From a virus, in IMG/VR virus record IMGVR_UViG_3300047556_000057, positions 1 through 21,677 of that record: a DNA stretch of 21,677 bases, one strand, 5' to 3'. Shown piece by piece: positions 6,886 through 15,250 of this stretch (its first letter is position 1; each line of letters starts with the position of its first letter). Position numbers and translations under genes: made by a program. Below the pieces are notes generated by a model, which was given only the letters and a program-made list of their open reading frames with translations, was not told the DNA's origin and did no database searches.

Positions 6886-8169
6886 ATGTCCAAAATATTT
6901 GTTTTAGATACAAACAAAAAACCATTAGACCCAATTCACCCAGCACAAGCTAGACAATTGTTACGAAACAAAAAAGCAGCAATCCTCAGAAGGTTTCCGT
7001 TCACAATCATTTTGAAAGAACCATCCCCTGATACACCACATCTCCTTTTGAGATTAAAGGTTGACCCTGGTGCAAAATATACAGGGGTTGCTTTGGTCAA
7101 CGATTCTACAGGAGAGGTTGTATTTGCTGCTGAGTTAAAGCATAGAGGTTTTGCAATTCGAGATGCTTTGACATCCAGGAGACAATTAAGAAGAAGTAGA
7201 CGTGCGAGAAAAACTCGTTACAGAAAACCACGATTTTTAAATAGAACACGTCCAGATGGATGGTTAGCACCTAGCCTACAAAGTCGCATTGAAAATATCA
7301 AAGCTTGGGTTGAAAAATTACGCAAACTTGCACCAATTGCAGCAATTAGCCAAGAGTTAGTTCGCTTTGATATGCAGCTAATGCGTAATTCAGATATTCA
7401 AGGTAAAGAGTATCAACAAGGTACTCTTGCTGGCTATGAAACTAGGGAATTTTTACTAGAAAAATGGGGTAGACAATGCGCTTATTGTGGTGTTAAAGAT
7501 GTTCCTTTACAGGTTGAACACATTCACCCGCGCTCTAAAGGGGGTAGTAATTCGATTACAAATCTGACTCTAAGTTGCGAAAAATGTAATACCAAAAAAG
7601 GGACTAAAGATATTAAAGACTACCTCAAAAAAGACCCATCTAAACTATCAAAAATCTTGGCACAAGCTAAAAGACCCTTAGCTGATGCAGCAGCAGTAAA
7701 CACAACCAGATTTGCATTACTGGAAGTTTTAAAGAAAACTGGACTACCTGTAGAAACGGGTTCAGGAGGTTTAACAAAGTATAATCGCAGTCAACAGAAA
7801 TTAGATAAAACTCATTGGCTTGATGCTGCTTGTGTTGGTACGTCAACGCCAATTCTCAAAATTAAAGGTATTAAGCCATTGTTAATTACAGCTAACGGTC
7901 ACGGTTCAAGACAGTCATGTAGGACTGATAGATTTGGTTTTGCTTCGCGGTATGTTCCAAGATTCAAATTTGTCAAAGGTTTTCAGACGGGCGACATCGT
8001 AAGAGCCGTTGTTACTAATGGTAAAAAAGTAGGCGAATATGTTGGAAGAATTGCAACTCGTTCGACAGGAAGTTTTAATATATCAACTAAGAATGGATTG
8101 GTTCAAGGAATTAGCTACAAAGCTTGTACGCACATACATAGAAAAGATGGATATAACTACTCAACTTAG
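6886..8169 (+). CDS. iscB: IscB RNA-guided nuclease
   Basis: This 427-residue protein has the full IscB domain order. An N-terminal PLMP-type segment reads PLDPIHPAQARQLL (residues 13-26). RuvC-I is LKVDPGAKYTGVAL with Asp60, followed by an Arg-rich bridge helix (about 98-118) and RuvC-II with Glu157 (ISQELVRFD). The inserted HNH domain has CAYC (198-201), EHIHPRSKGG (211-220) and CEKCN (231-235). RuvC-III has HWLDA with Asp313. A C-terminal target-interaction region has strands KTGD..VRAVVTNGKK. All expected catalytic residues are present, so the enzyme should be active. IscB, the ancestor of Cas9, cuts DNA matching its omega RNA guide next to a short motif. The start at 6886 is preferred over an ATG at 6874 because GGAGGG lies 4 bases before it. 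Confidence 0.93.
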   Translation: MSKIFVLDTNKKPLDPIHPAQARQLLRNKKAAILRRFPFTIILKEPSPDTPHLLLRLKVDPGAKYTGVALVNDSTGEVVFAAELKHRGFAIRDALTSRRQLRRSRRARKTRYRKPRFLNRTRPDGWLAPSLQSRIENIKAWVEKLRKLAPIAAISQELVRFDMQLMRNSDIQGKEYQQGTLAGYETREFLLEKWGRQCAYCGVKDVPLQVEHIHPRSKGGSNSITNLTLSCEKCNTKKGTKDIKDYLKKDPSKLSKILAQAKRPLADAAAVNTTRFALLEVLKKTGLPVETGSGGLTKYNRSQQKLDKTHWLDAACVGTSTPILKIKGIKPLLITANGHGSRQSCRTDRFGFASRYVPRFKFVKGFQTGDIVRAVVTNGKKVGEYVGRIATRSTGSFNISTKNGLVQGISYKACTHIHRKDGYNYST

Positions 8170-8252
8170 AAGATTCCATGCGACTAAAGTCGCCCGTGTC
8201 GCTTCCCTCTCAGGGCTAAAGCCACTGAGTTTCCCGCATACCGTGAGGTCTT

Positions 8253-8666
8253 ATGAAAATTAAAACACAACAAGATGTTTTTCCAATTGAACTAGAAGAT
8301 ACTAATATCACTGATCAAGAACCGGAAATAGTAGGACAAAGAGAAGTAGAAAACATCAAAGTCGATGAGGTATTGACCCCTAGTGGTAAGGAAGCAATTT
8401 CTTTTATATCACCTATTACTCAATATGAAATTATCATCCTTAAACCATCTACCAGGGACATGATAAACATCGAAAGAGATATGAAAAAATACCATAAAGA
8501 CGGAGGGAACTTTGAAAATGCAGTGGTAATGATTACACATCTACTTGTAGGTTACGGTGATAAACGAGGCGAAAAAATTTACAGTTTTAATAAAGTCATA
8601 GACACATTTAAACTGGAAGAGGTTATGCTGATAACTTCTATTTTAACTGAAGTTTTTTTCTCGTAG
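8253..8666 (+). CDS. Tail assembly chaperone, short form (gpG-like)
   Basis: This 137-residue acidic protein lies between the tube and tape measure genes, the fixed place of tail assembly chaperones. It starts after GAGG (8245-8248), which lies just beyond the right-end hairpin of the IscB element, so the insertion has spared or supplied its ribosome binding site. The body has a strand-helix region (ISFISPITQYEIIILKPSTRD) typical of the phage chaperones that coat the tape measure during assembly. It ends VFFS and stop, right after a slippery heptamer, so a share of ribosomes should extend it (see the G-T fusion). Confidence 0.8.
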   Translation: MKIKTQQDVFPIELEDTNITDQEPEIVGQREVENIKVDEVLTPSGKEAISFISPITQYEIIILKPSTRDMINIERDMKKYHKDGGNFENAVVMITHLLVGYGDKRGEKIYSFNKVIDTFKLEEVMLITSILTEVFFS

Positions 8667-8881
8667 GATACTGTGATGAACCAGACGTGATAATGGTTAA
8701 TGGCGATCCAGTAGAACTCAAAAGACTTGTGAAAAACATACTTTCTATATGTGGAGGTAATTACACTGAAACGTTTTATAGAATGATGTTAGAACCTCTT
8801 GAATCGATTAATTATTATATAGAAGTATTTAATGATTATCAAAAAGAGGTTTCAGAATCGATGAAAAAAAAATCTGAATGA
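8253..8881 (+). CDS. Tail assembly chaperone, long form by -1 frameshift (gpG-T-like)
   Basis: The heptamer T-TTT-TTC at 8654-8660 has the classic X-XXY-YYZ form in the frame of the short protein. A -1 slip there continues without a stop as LVGYCDEPDVIMVNGDP and runs to the stop at 8879-8881, giving a protein of about 209 residues. The extension has no good start of its own: a first methionine occurs at 8687-8692, but no Shine-Dalgarno sequence precedes it. In lambda and most long-tailed phages, G and G-T are made in a fixed ratio; the T part recruits the tube protein to the tape measure. A short stem AACCA/TGGTT (8679-8698) lies downstream, at a rather long distance from the slip site. Confidence 0.85.
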
Positions 8882-8913
8882 TGACTCCGGGGGGAGAAAT
8901 TCCCCGGAGTCAT
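8881..8913 (+). terminator. Stem-loop terminator after the chaperone genes
   Basis: ATGACTCCGGGG (8881-8892) pairs perfectly with CCCCGGAGTCAT (8902-8913) over a 9-base loop and is followed by TTTT. It overlaps the stop of the frameshifted chaperone and precedes the tape measure gene. It may lower tape measure transcription, since few copies are needed per virion. Confidence 0.8.
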
Positions 8914-8940
8914 TTTATAAAAATAATATGGTGAATTATT

Positions 8941-10959
8941 ATGGCTAATAGGAATATATCTATTAATCTCCAATTACTGACAGGCACTTTTAACAGTCAG
9001 ATGGATAATTTCATGAATGGTTTCAATAACCGTTTTAGAAATTTTAATCAGGATTTAACAAACTCTTTCTTTGGTTCTAACGGCGCATTTAGTATGTCGT
9101 TATGGGATCAAGCCTTTGATACTATCTATTATTTAGGTGTGAGAGCTTTTAGAGCTATTGGTGATGAAATAGGAAGAGCTATAGATTATCAAAACGACTT
9201 AATAAGTACAGCTTCTGCCTATCAAGGTTTATTGAATATATCTTTTGGTGAAGCTGAAAAACTAGCAAAACGATCTAACATAATTTTCCAATCTCAAAAC
9301 GCATCTTTACCTTTTCAACAATTAGGTTCACAGTTTCGAGCCGCTTATGGAGATGACATCTTAAGTGCATTATATGATAAAGATAATATTGATGGGTCGT
9401 TATCACGAACCGCCACCATGATAGGTAGATTACAAGTATTAATGGGCAGTATTAGCGGTGTAACAAATTATCAACGAGCATCATTTCTGAGCAATGCTTT
9501 AAGTAGTGACTATAAACATTTAAATAGGCTGGAAGTATTAAGAAACTCTCCTCAAATGTCACGCGCTTTCAATCAAGAAGTAGCTAACGTTGGTGGTGTT
9601 GACATATTCAATAAATTAGATAGGAATGAAAGAATAAAACTCTTGGAACGTGTAGCCAACGCTGCAATCAGTGAAGATGTTATAAGTGCTTATAGTAATA
9701 GTTTAGGCGGCATTTTTAGCCGGATCATGTTACAATTTTTCGGTGATATAGGAATATTTTCTTTTACAAGAGAAATATTTGGGGAAGCTGATAACAACGT
9801 CATATCATCTTTAACCGGATTGTTTAAAGAATTGTTCAATCCTAGAGGAATTTTTGGGTTATTTTTTCAGTTTTTAAAAGGTGTTGCGGACGGTTTTCTA
9901 ATCACTCTTAAAACAGCAATGGATGTTGCTGTAATCGTGCTGAAGCCATTAAATATGCTTGCTATGGTGTTATCACCTTTAGCACCACTTGTCTATGGCT
10001 TGAGTACAGCTTTGACTGTATTGGCGACTATAGGACTAGCAAAAGCAACAGCTTCAACAATTGCTAATATTGCTACTAATGGTGTAGGGGGAATTCTAGG
10101 CAGGGTAGGTTTAGGTTTTTTAGCACCGGGGGCAGGTGTTATTGGTAGTATGATAAATCCTGCTAACATCATGAAAGGGTTAGGGGGATTAATATCGTCT
10201 GGTTCTACTACAGTTGTTAATGGTTTCTTAGGTTTAGGAGCTGGCATAAAAGCCTTTAGCACTAGTTTAGTAGCATTAGCCGCCAATCCTGTGTTTTGGG
10301 TAGTAGCCGGGGTTGTAGGGGCGATTGCACTGGCAGGTTATACGATGTGGAAATACTGGAAGCCATTAGGAATGTTTTTTAATGGTTTCTGGGAAGGATT
10401 CCTGGAAGGATTAGAACCTGCCAGTTTAATGATGGACGGTTTCAATGAAGTCCTGGTGATGATAGGCAAATCGCTATCACCCATTGCTGACGGTTTTGAT
10501 TCAATTTTCAGTTCTATGAAACCTGTTCTAGATGCGATCGCCACATTCTTTAATTTGCAACAGGAGGAAGGAAGTAGAGAGAATTTTGATGCAGGTAAGG
10601 CTATAGGTAAAGGTGCAGGTAATATAGTCAAATTTGGTGTAGGAGGATTACTAACAAATCCACTAATAAATCCCTTTCACGCGTTTTTTAAATTCCCCTC
10701 TTTCGCTTCTGGAAATGATCCTTATGGTTTCATGGATGCTGTTAACCGGGAATCTAGAGCCATGCCGACAGGCTCTAAACTAGCACTAGCCAATAATAGT
10801 GAAATGATTATCCCCCGGAGTCAACAAGGGATAATGGGTAATAATTATAGTTTTAATCCCACAGTGATAGTAAACGGAAACAGCAATGCAAATATAGCAA
10901 ACGATGTCACAAACGCGTTAAATATTTGGTGGCAACAAGCTAAACTCGAAAACATCTAA
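8941..10959 (+). CDS. Tail tape measure protein
   Basis: This 672-residue protein is the longest in the tail block apart from the hub and directly follows the chaperone pair, as tape measures do. The first 300 residues are helical with many amphipathic repeats (DNFMNGFNNRFRNFNQDL). Two long hydrophobic stretches follow (about 325-375 and 430-475), as in tape measures that enter the host membrane. The C-terminal part has a low-complexity linker and a short conserved-looking end (NNSEMIIPRSQQG...NPTVIVNGN). The usual 1.5 angstrom per residue suggests a tail of roughly 100 nm. A HIP1 site (10534-10541) and one in-frame motif copy (10814-10822, read as Pro-Arg-Ser) lie inside. Confidence 0.9.
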   Translation: MANRNISINLQLLTGTFNSQMDNFMNGFNNRFRNFNQDLTNSFFGSNGAFSMSLWDQAFDTIYYLGVRAFRAIGDEIGRAIDYQNDLISTASAYQGLLNISFGEAEKLAKRSNIIFQSQNASLPFQQLGSQFRAAYGDDILSALYDKDNIDGSLSRTATMIGRLQVLMGSISGVTNYQRASFLSNALSSDYKHLNRLEVLRNSPQMSRAFNQEVANVGGVDIFNKLDRNERIKLLERVANAAISEDVISAYSNSLGGIFSRIMLQFFGDIGIFSFTREIFGEADNNVISSLTGLFKELFNPRGIFGLFFQFLKGVADGFLITLKTAMDVAVIVLKPLNMLAMVLSPLAPLVYGLSTALTVLATIGLAKATASTIANIATNGVGGILGRVGLGFLAPGAGVIGSMINPANIMKGLGGLISSGSTTVVNGFLGLGAGIKAFSTSLVALAANPVFWVVAGVVGAIALAGYTMWKYWKPLGMFFNGFWEGFLEGLEPASLMMDGFNEVLVMIGKSLSPIADGFDSIFSSMKPVLDAIATFFNLQQEEGSRENFDAGKAIGKGAGNIVKFGVGGLLTNPLINPFHAFFKFPSFASGNDPYGFMDAVNRESRAMPTGSKLALANNSEMIIPRSQQGIMGNNYSFNPTVIVNGNSNANIANDVTNALNIWWQQAKLENI

Positions 10960-10979
10960 GGATGACTCCGGGGGCATTA

Positions 10980-11090
10980 CCAGATTTCGTATCTGGGAAA
11001 CCAAAACTAAAAAGCGGAGAGGGACGGCTTTAGCCTCCCTCGTAGCAACAGTTTAGAATCCCCTCGGCTTTAGCCAGGGGAGAGGTCAAA
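10980..11090 (+). mobile_element. Relic right end of an IS605/TnpB-type element (omega RNA-like)
   Basis: Two strong hairpins with TTTA loops and a bulged C lie in this gap: GAGGGA(C)GGC-TTTA-GCCTCCCTC (11019-11041) and TCCCCT(C)GGC-TTTA-GCCAGGGGA (11059-11081). Between them is GTAGCAACAGTTTAGAA. A smaller hairpin CCAGAT/ATCTGG is at 10980-10996. From memory this resembles the right end of cyanobacterial tnpB elements, which doubles as the 3' scaffold of the TnpB omega RNA and ends near GGTCAAA. No tnpB gene or left end remains here, so it is a solo end or a miniature element. Confidence 0.6.
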
Positions 11091-11105
11091 ATAAAGTCAC
11101 TTTAC
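11091..11105. repeat. Palindromic repeat, copy 4 (ATAAAGTCACTTTAC)
   Basis: The same palindrome with A for the outer G, as in copy 1. It directly abuts the relic element end and lies 50 bp before the next start codon. A decayed motif copy (TCCCGAAGTCA, 11111-11121) follows it. Confidence 0.7.
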
Positions 11106-11155
11106 CGTGTTCCCGAAGTCATGTTAAAATTATTACATGAGTATTAAATTTTACT

Positions 11156-12019
11156 ATGTTTTATAGAAATAAAGCTGTTATAGATGGATTACCATCAATA
11201 AAAAGAACGGGATACCAATTTGCACAATTGGTAGAAGAAATTGACATAAATAATAGAACTAAAAGGACACCGGAGCAAAACAAAAACTTTTTATATGAAG
11301 GAGTTCCCGTTTACTCATTTTTAATGAATCCTGAATCTATTCAATGGTCATTACCAATTGAATATAGGGAGACTCAAATACCATACACAAACATGAATCA
11401 AGTGAATTTTGTTAGTGGCGGAAACATCGCTATGACAATCCCCGAAATGATTCTAGATTCACATGAAGAGAGTAAAAGTATAGAATTACTTCTAAATCGT
11501 TTAATAGAGTTAAGAGTACCTACAACTAAAAACGGGCTAGTATCTTATCCTAAACGTTTATATTTTAGATGGGGTTCGTATAGGTTCGGTGTGTGCGTGC
11601 TGACAAGCATACAAACAACTGTAACCAAAGTCATAGACGGAAAACCAAGTAAAGCCAGGGTGTCTATAACGCTTAAAGAAGTTCCCGCGATCACACCTAG
11701 TAGTGCAATAAACGAAGCCAAGAAAACTATATCTACCGCCACGGGTAAAATTCCCGGAGTCATTATCAATACTCCTACACCAACACTAAAGAAAGCTTTA
11801 AGCGGTAAGCAAATAGAAGACGGTAAAACAGCAGTTAATAAATATTTAGCTGTTAAAAAAACGTTGCTAGCTAAAAAAACTAGAGATGTTTTAAATGATC
11901 CTAAAGCGTCAATACAAATCAATAAAGATACTGGATCAGTTGATTTAATTAACTCTACTAATGGTAGTGTTATCAATTTAGGTATTTATAACGGTAATAT
12001 TTTTGTACCAGCTATTTAA
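11156..12019 (+). CDS. Tube-initiator-like baseplate protein (CIS_tube family)
   Basis: This 287-residue protein matches the contractile-injection tube-initiator type of protein. It has YSFLMNPESIQWSLP (family form 'f.FNPesl.w'), then a segment ending NFVSGGNIAMTIPEMILDSHEE (family form 'l.f.Gg....l...l.lD'), a helix SIELLLNRLIELRVP, and strands LYFRWGSYRFGVCVLTSIQTTV and ARVSITLKEV. These proteins link the tube to the hub at the baseplate. The following gene is LysM-like, the usual partner. The C-terminal third (about 185-287) is Lys-rich and not recognised. No Shine-Dalgarno sequence is seen, and an ATG at 11138 opens only a short out-of-frame stretch. Confidence 0.7.
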   Translation: MFYRNKAVIDGLPSIKRTGYQFAQLVEEIDINNRTKRTPEQNKNFLYEGVPVYSFLMNPESIQWSLPIEYRETQIPYTNMNQVNFVSGGNIAMTIPEMILDSHEESKSIELLLNRLIELRVPTTKNGLVSYPKRLYFRWGSYRFGVCVLTSIQTTVTKVIDGKPSKARVSITLKEVPAITPSSAINEAKKTISTATGKIPGVIINTPTPTLKKALSGKQIEDGKTAVNKYLAVKKTLLAKKTRDVLNDPKASIQINKDTGSVDLINSTNGSVINLGIYNGNIFVPAI

Positions 12020-12022
12020 ATT

Positions 12023-12559
12023 ATGACAACGCAAGAATTTATGTCGGGTGAAACTTTTGAAGGTACAGAGTATTGGGGTGAGATTTTACCAGGGGAAGAT
12101 TTTAACAAGAATGATCCTAGAATAAAACCTAATACGACAGATTCCATTTTAACTAGAGGTAATCAAAAAATAATAGAACAATTGCAGAAAGGTGATTATT
12201 ATAATGTCGAATATCAACAAGGTAAAACTCTCAATAAATTAGCAACAGAATATTTAGGTGATAGTTTTGCATGGCAGATAGTTGCAGAAGTTAATGAGAT
12301 AGATCCTCAAAAACCTATAGACATCAATAAACTTTCTAAAAGTGGTTTAAAAATACCTGATCAAAAAATATTACAAGAAAAAGCTGTTAAGTACATAGTT
12401 AACTCGCCTCAAGGTAAACAAATAATAAAAGATGTTAAAGGATCAATTTTAGATTTTGCTGGAATAGGAGAAAACTCACAAGATGAATTTTCTAAAGGTA
12501 TTAGAGAATGTGTTAATAAGATCATAAATTTCAAATTTGATGACACTAAAACGAAATAA
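12023..12559 (+). CDS. LysM-like baseplate protein
   Basis: This 178-residue protein carries a LysM-like segment at about residues 58-113: YYNVEYQQGKTLNKLATEYLGDSFAWQIVAEVNEID, ending in GLKIPD. Tail LysM-like proteins (P2 gpX, T4 gp53) sit at the baseplate centre and hold the hub and tube together. It starts 3 bases after the previous stop and ends 12 bases before the hub start, so the three genes probably form one translational unit. The C-terminal 60 residues are helical, with a single Cys, and are not recognised. Confidence 0.7.
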   Translation: MTTQEFMSGETFEGTEYWGEILPGEDFNKNDPRIKPNTTDSILTRGNQKIIEQLQKGDYYNVEYQQGKTLNKLATEYLGDSFAWQIVAEVNEIDPQKPIDINKLSKSGLKIPDQKILQEKAVKYIVNSPQGKQIIKDVKGSILDFAGIGENSQDEFSKGIRECVNKIINFKFDDTKTK

Positions 12560-12571
12560 AACAGTTTTAAT

Positions 12572-15250
12572 ATGACTCAAGATCCATATATAAGTATCAA
12601 TATTGGCAATGATACTTTCACCACAGGTAAAGAATTGGTTGGTGCTAATGTAACGATAGGTGAAGGTAAAAAGCAAAACTATTGTGTTTTCAGTATTTAT
12701 GATCCGAACGGATACTATGCGGATAAGTATATATCAGCTAGCTACGTGACAAACGGAATAGAATTACCAAATGAATTTTACGAAACAACAACAGAAAATA
12801 GTAATAATGTTGTCACAGATATTGACGCAGGAGGGGGAACAGTATCTAAAGGGGGGATTTTTACACCAGAAATAAGAGCATTTTTAGATACCGTTGCTTG
12901 GAAAGAAGTTGCCCCTGGAACTGAAACGTCACTACAAGGTTATTACTCAATATCCCTAGAAAATGGTAAATTTCTATCTGTTGCCGAAACTGAAGCAGGA
13001 TATCCTCCTTATGGCAGGAGGTATATAGGAAGATATCAATCAAATGATATAGGATACAACGAAGCTAAACAAAAATATTCTCAAATAAATAATTTTACAC
13101 CAGCTAACCAAGACTTAATCGGTTATTACAAATTAGAAGTTAAAAGAGGTGTTTTACCGTATATTAAGACTGGTGATATTAAAGAAGCTTTACACATATC
13201 AGCTAAAGAATGGGCTGCAATCCCTCGCAAAGACAACCCGCTCGGTTATTACGGACAAGCAAAACATGGACTGTCTCTAGACGCTTTTGTCGATTATTAC
13301 AACACACGTTTAAACTTTTACAAATCACAAGAAAGTGCGGTAGAATTATCCCCTCAAACCCCAAAGGCTGACTCCGGGGGGATAGTCACGCCGAACCAGA
13401 CATTGGTGAAAAGTGTGCTAAGTAATAGCGCACAGGTTAGTTTTTATGGTTTTAACGATGGTTTCGGCGGAAAAAAAACAGCAAACGGAGAAATATTTGA
13501 TCCTAATGATTTCACTGCCGCTCATAAGACTTTACCATTCGGGACTTTAGTAAAAGCGACATGGTTAACCAATAATAAATCAGTCATTGTCAGGATTAAT
13601 GATCGCGGGCCATATTCAGGTAGTAGGCAGTTAGATTTATCTTATGGTGCGGCAAGATCACTTTCAGATGAAACAAATAACGCCATAGACGCTGGCATAC
13701 TGAATTGTAAATTGGAAATCATGAGCGAGGGTAGAACCGGATCGGTTTCAAAAGAGACCGCCAAAGAATCGACAGCCGAATCAATCGCGATCGCTAAAAA
13801 CTCCACACCTCTTATTAAAGTACCCGAAGTTTCCGCAAAAGGTACTCAAATCACTGTAGAAATGACCGTGGATCGCACCGGAGTAGTGGTATTCAGTTTT
13901 TTACATACCGGTACACGTCACGATCAAATTTCAAGAACTACCGAATTTACTGGTCAATCAATTGCATGGGTTCTTAACCGTCGCATAAAAAATACCCGTT
14001 ACACCGGAGTCACCCTAAAAGGTTTAGCTAACATTATTGCTCGCCGTTACAATTTAGAATTGTCCATGGACGGTGAAGGTGAATATATAGATTCACTTTC
14101 ACAAGTAGGTCTAACAGACTGGCAAATGTTAGAAAGAATAGCTACGAAGCAAGGATATGGGTTGCGAACAGTAGGTAAATTATTGCAGATATACAAAAAA
14201 ACTGTTCTGGGTTCACAGGGTGGTTATACGATCGCAATTGGGGAAAATATCAGATCACTACAAGTAGTTGATATAGCCCAAACAGACGCGCAAGGAAGTT
14301 CTAATAAAATTGAGCATCATGGGGGGAGAATTTCTACACTGATTGATGCTGACTCCGGTGCGTTAATCAAAAATGGTCAAGACAATAAACGAGACGCTGG
14401 TAATGACACGAAAACTTATACTGTTGGCGTTGATGTAGTTTCAACTTCCCAGTCAGGTAGAATCTACGAGAACCCACGACCGGACAATCTTTCGGTCAAG
14501 GAATATCAAATAGAAGTTTCCCTATACACCACTCAGAGTGATCTGGAGAATTTGACACCTGACACACCGCTATTTATTGCTGAATCACTACCTTTCATTA
14601 GTAATAAATCTTGGTTTATTGAATCCGTAAATCATGCTTGGAATGAAGGTATAATATCAAGCGGATTAAAATGTTATGTTCCGGTAGCACCTAAAGCTGT
14701 AAATTTAGGTGGTGAAAACAACAGTAATTTATCCCAAACTGATTTTGAAACACTTAATCAGTTTGGAGTGGGTAATGTGGGTGTTTATAAAATAGTCGAT
14801 TCTAACGGGAACGCTGTAACGTCTTTCGATACCCTCAAAGAACATTGGCGTGGTACGGGAAACTACACCGACTATAGACCAGCACCAAGCAACACTAAAA
14901 CGGGTCGTGTCAGTTTCATGAAGGGTAGACCATCACAACTTGTCTACGATATTATCTTATCCAAAAATGGTAATCAAAACGTTCCCGTCCCATCCCCAAT
15001 TAGCGGTAAAATAACTGCTGTCGGTGGTGCTAACGGTATGGTTAAAATACAAAATGGTGAGACTGAAGTCAAATTGTTGCACCTAAGCAATATAAAAGTA
15101 AAAGTTGATGACACGGTTTATCGGGGAGCTTCTGTTGGCACTCAAGCAAGCGTTGGCCCAACTAGCACCGGAGTACATTTACATATAGAAGCCCCGGAAT
15201 TAGTTATACGCCAATACATAGAATCTTTACTATCAGGTCAATTTAATTAA
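12572..15250 (+). CDS. Tail hub (gpD-like) fused to lysozyme-like, RlpA-like and M23-like domains
   Basis: This 892-residue protein appears to be a hub interrupted by cell-wall domains. Residues 1-65 look like the start of a gpD-type hub. Residues 95-255 resemble lambda-endolysin-type (GH104-like) lysozymes: IRAFLDTVAWKE, RRYIGRYQ, then NFTPANQDLIGYYKL. Residues 285-385 are an RlpA-like double-psi barrel: VSFYGFNDGFGGKKTANGE, FTAAHKTLPFGTLVK, SVIVRINDRGPY, RQLDLS. The hub resumes at about 425-705 (TGVTLKGLANIIARRYNLEL, DWQMLERIATKQGYGLR). Residues 780-892 are an M23/LytM-like domain with PSPISGKITAV and GVHLHIEAP. The hub trimer caps the tube; the added domains would open the peptidoglycan during infection. 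The M23-like domain keeps the final His-x-His, but the usual first metal His is not visible before VYDI. Confidence 0.8.
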   Translation: MTQDPYISINIGNDTFTTGKELVGANVTIGEGKKQNYCVFSIYDPNGYYADKYISASYVTNGIELPNEFYETTTENSNNVVTDIDAGGGTVSKGGIFTPEIRAFLDTVAWKEVAPGTETSLQGYYSISLENGKFLSVAETEAGYPPYGRRYIGRYQSNDIGYNEAKQKYSQINNFTPANQDLIGYYKLEVKRGVLPYIKTGDIKEALHISAKEWAAIPRKDNPLGYYGQAKHGLSLDAFVDYYNTRLNFYKSQESAVELSPQTPKADSGGIVTPNQTLVKSVLSNSAQVSFYGFNDGFGGKKTANGEIFDPNDFTAAHKTLPFGTLVKATWLTNNKSVIVRINDRGPYSGSRQLDLSYGAARSLSDETNNAIDAGILNCKLEIMSEGRTGSVSKETAKESTAESIAIAKNSTPLIKVPEVSAKGTQITVEMTVDRTGVVVFSFLHTGTRHDQISRTTEFTGQSIAWVLNRRIKNTRYTGVTLKGLANIIARRYNLELSMDGEGEYIDSLSQVGLTDWQMLERIATKQGYGLRTVGKLLQIYKKTVLGSQGGYTIAIGENIRSLQVVDIAQTDAQGSSNKIEHHGGRISTLIDADSGALIKNGQDNKRDAGNDTKTYTVGVDVVSTSQSGRIYENPRPDNLSVKEYQIEVSLYTTQSDLENLTPDTPLFIAESLPFISNKSWFIESVNHAWNEGIISSGLKCYVPVAPKAVNLGGENNSNLSQTDFETLNQFGVGNVGVYKIVDSNGNAVTSFDTLKEHWRGTGNYTDYRPAPSNTKTGRVSFMKGRPSQLVYDIILSKNGNQNVPVPSPISGKITAVGGANGMVKIQNGETEVKLLHLSNIKVKVDDTVYRGASVGTQASVGPTSTGVHLHIEAPELVIRQYIESLLSGQFN

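Larger units (their letters stand above)
6649..8240 (+). mobile_element. IscB element with IS200/IS605-type hairpin ends (no tnpA)
   Basis: The element occupies the gap between the tube stop and the chaperone start. Near its left end is the hairpin CTCAGCCC-TAAA-GGG(A)CTGAG (6656-6676) and near its right end CTCAGGGC-TAAA-GCC(A)CTGAG (8209-8229). They share the same loop, the same bulged A and the same outer stem. An extra TAAA-loop hairpin GCGAC-TAAA-GTCGC lies at 8180-8193. Matching subterminal hairpins are what Y1 transposases of the IS200/IS605 family recognise. No transposase gene is present, so movement would need one in trans or homing by DNA repair. The exact ends cannot be fixed without an empty site. 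Confidence 0.8.

Noticed and set aside
6744-6953. A 69-residue plus-strand frame before iscB
   Set aside because: It lies over the folded omega RNA and overlaps the iscB start in another frame; no protein features.
8039-8263. A 74-residue plus-strand frame at the end of iscB
   Set aside because: It is a shadow of the iscB 3' end and the right-end hairpins.
9993-10631. Two 97-residue minus-strand frames in the tape measure gene
   Set aside because: They are antisense shadows of the hydrophobic and helical parts of a clear coding gene.
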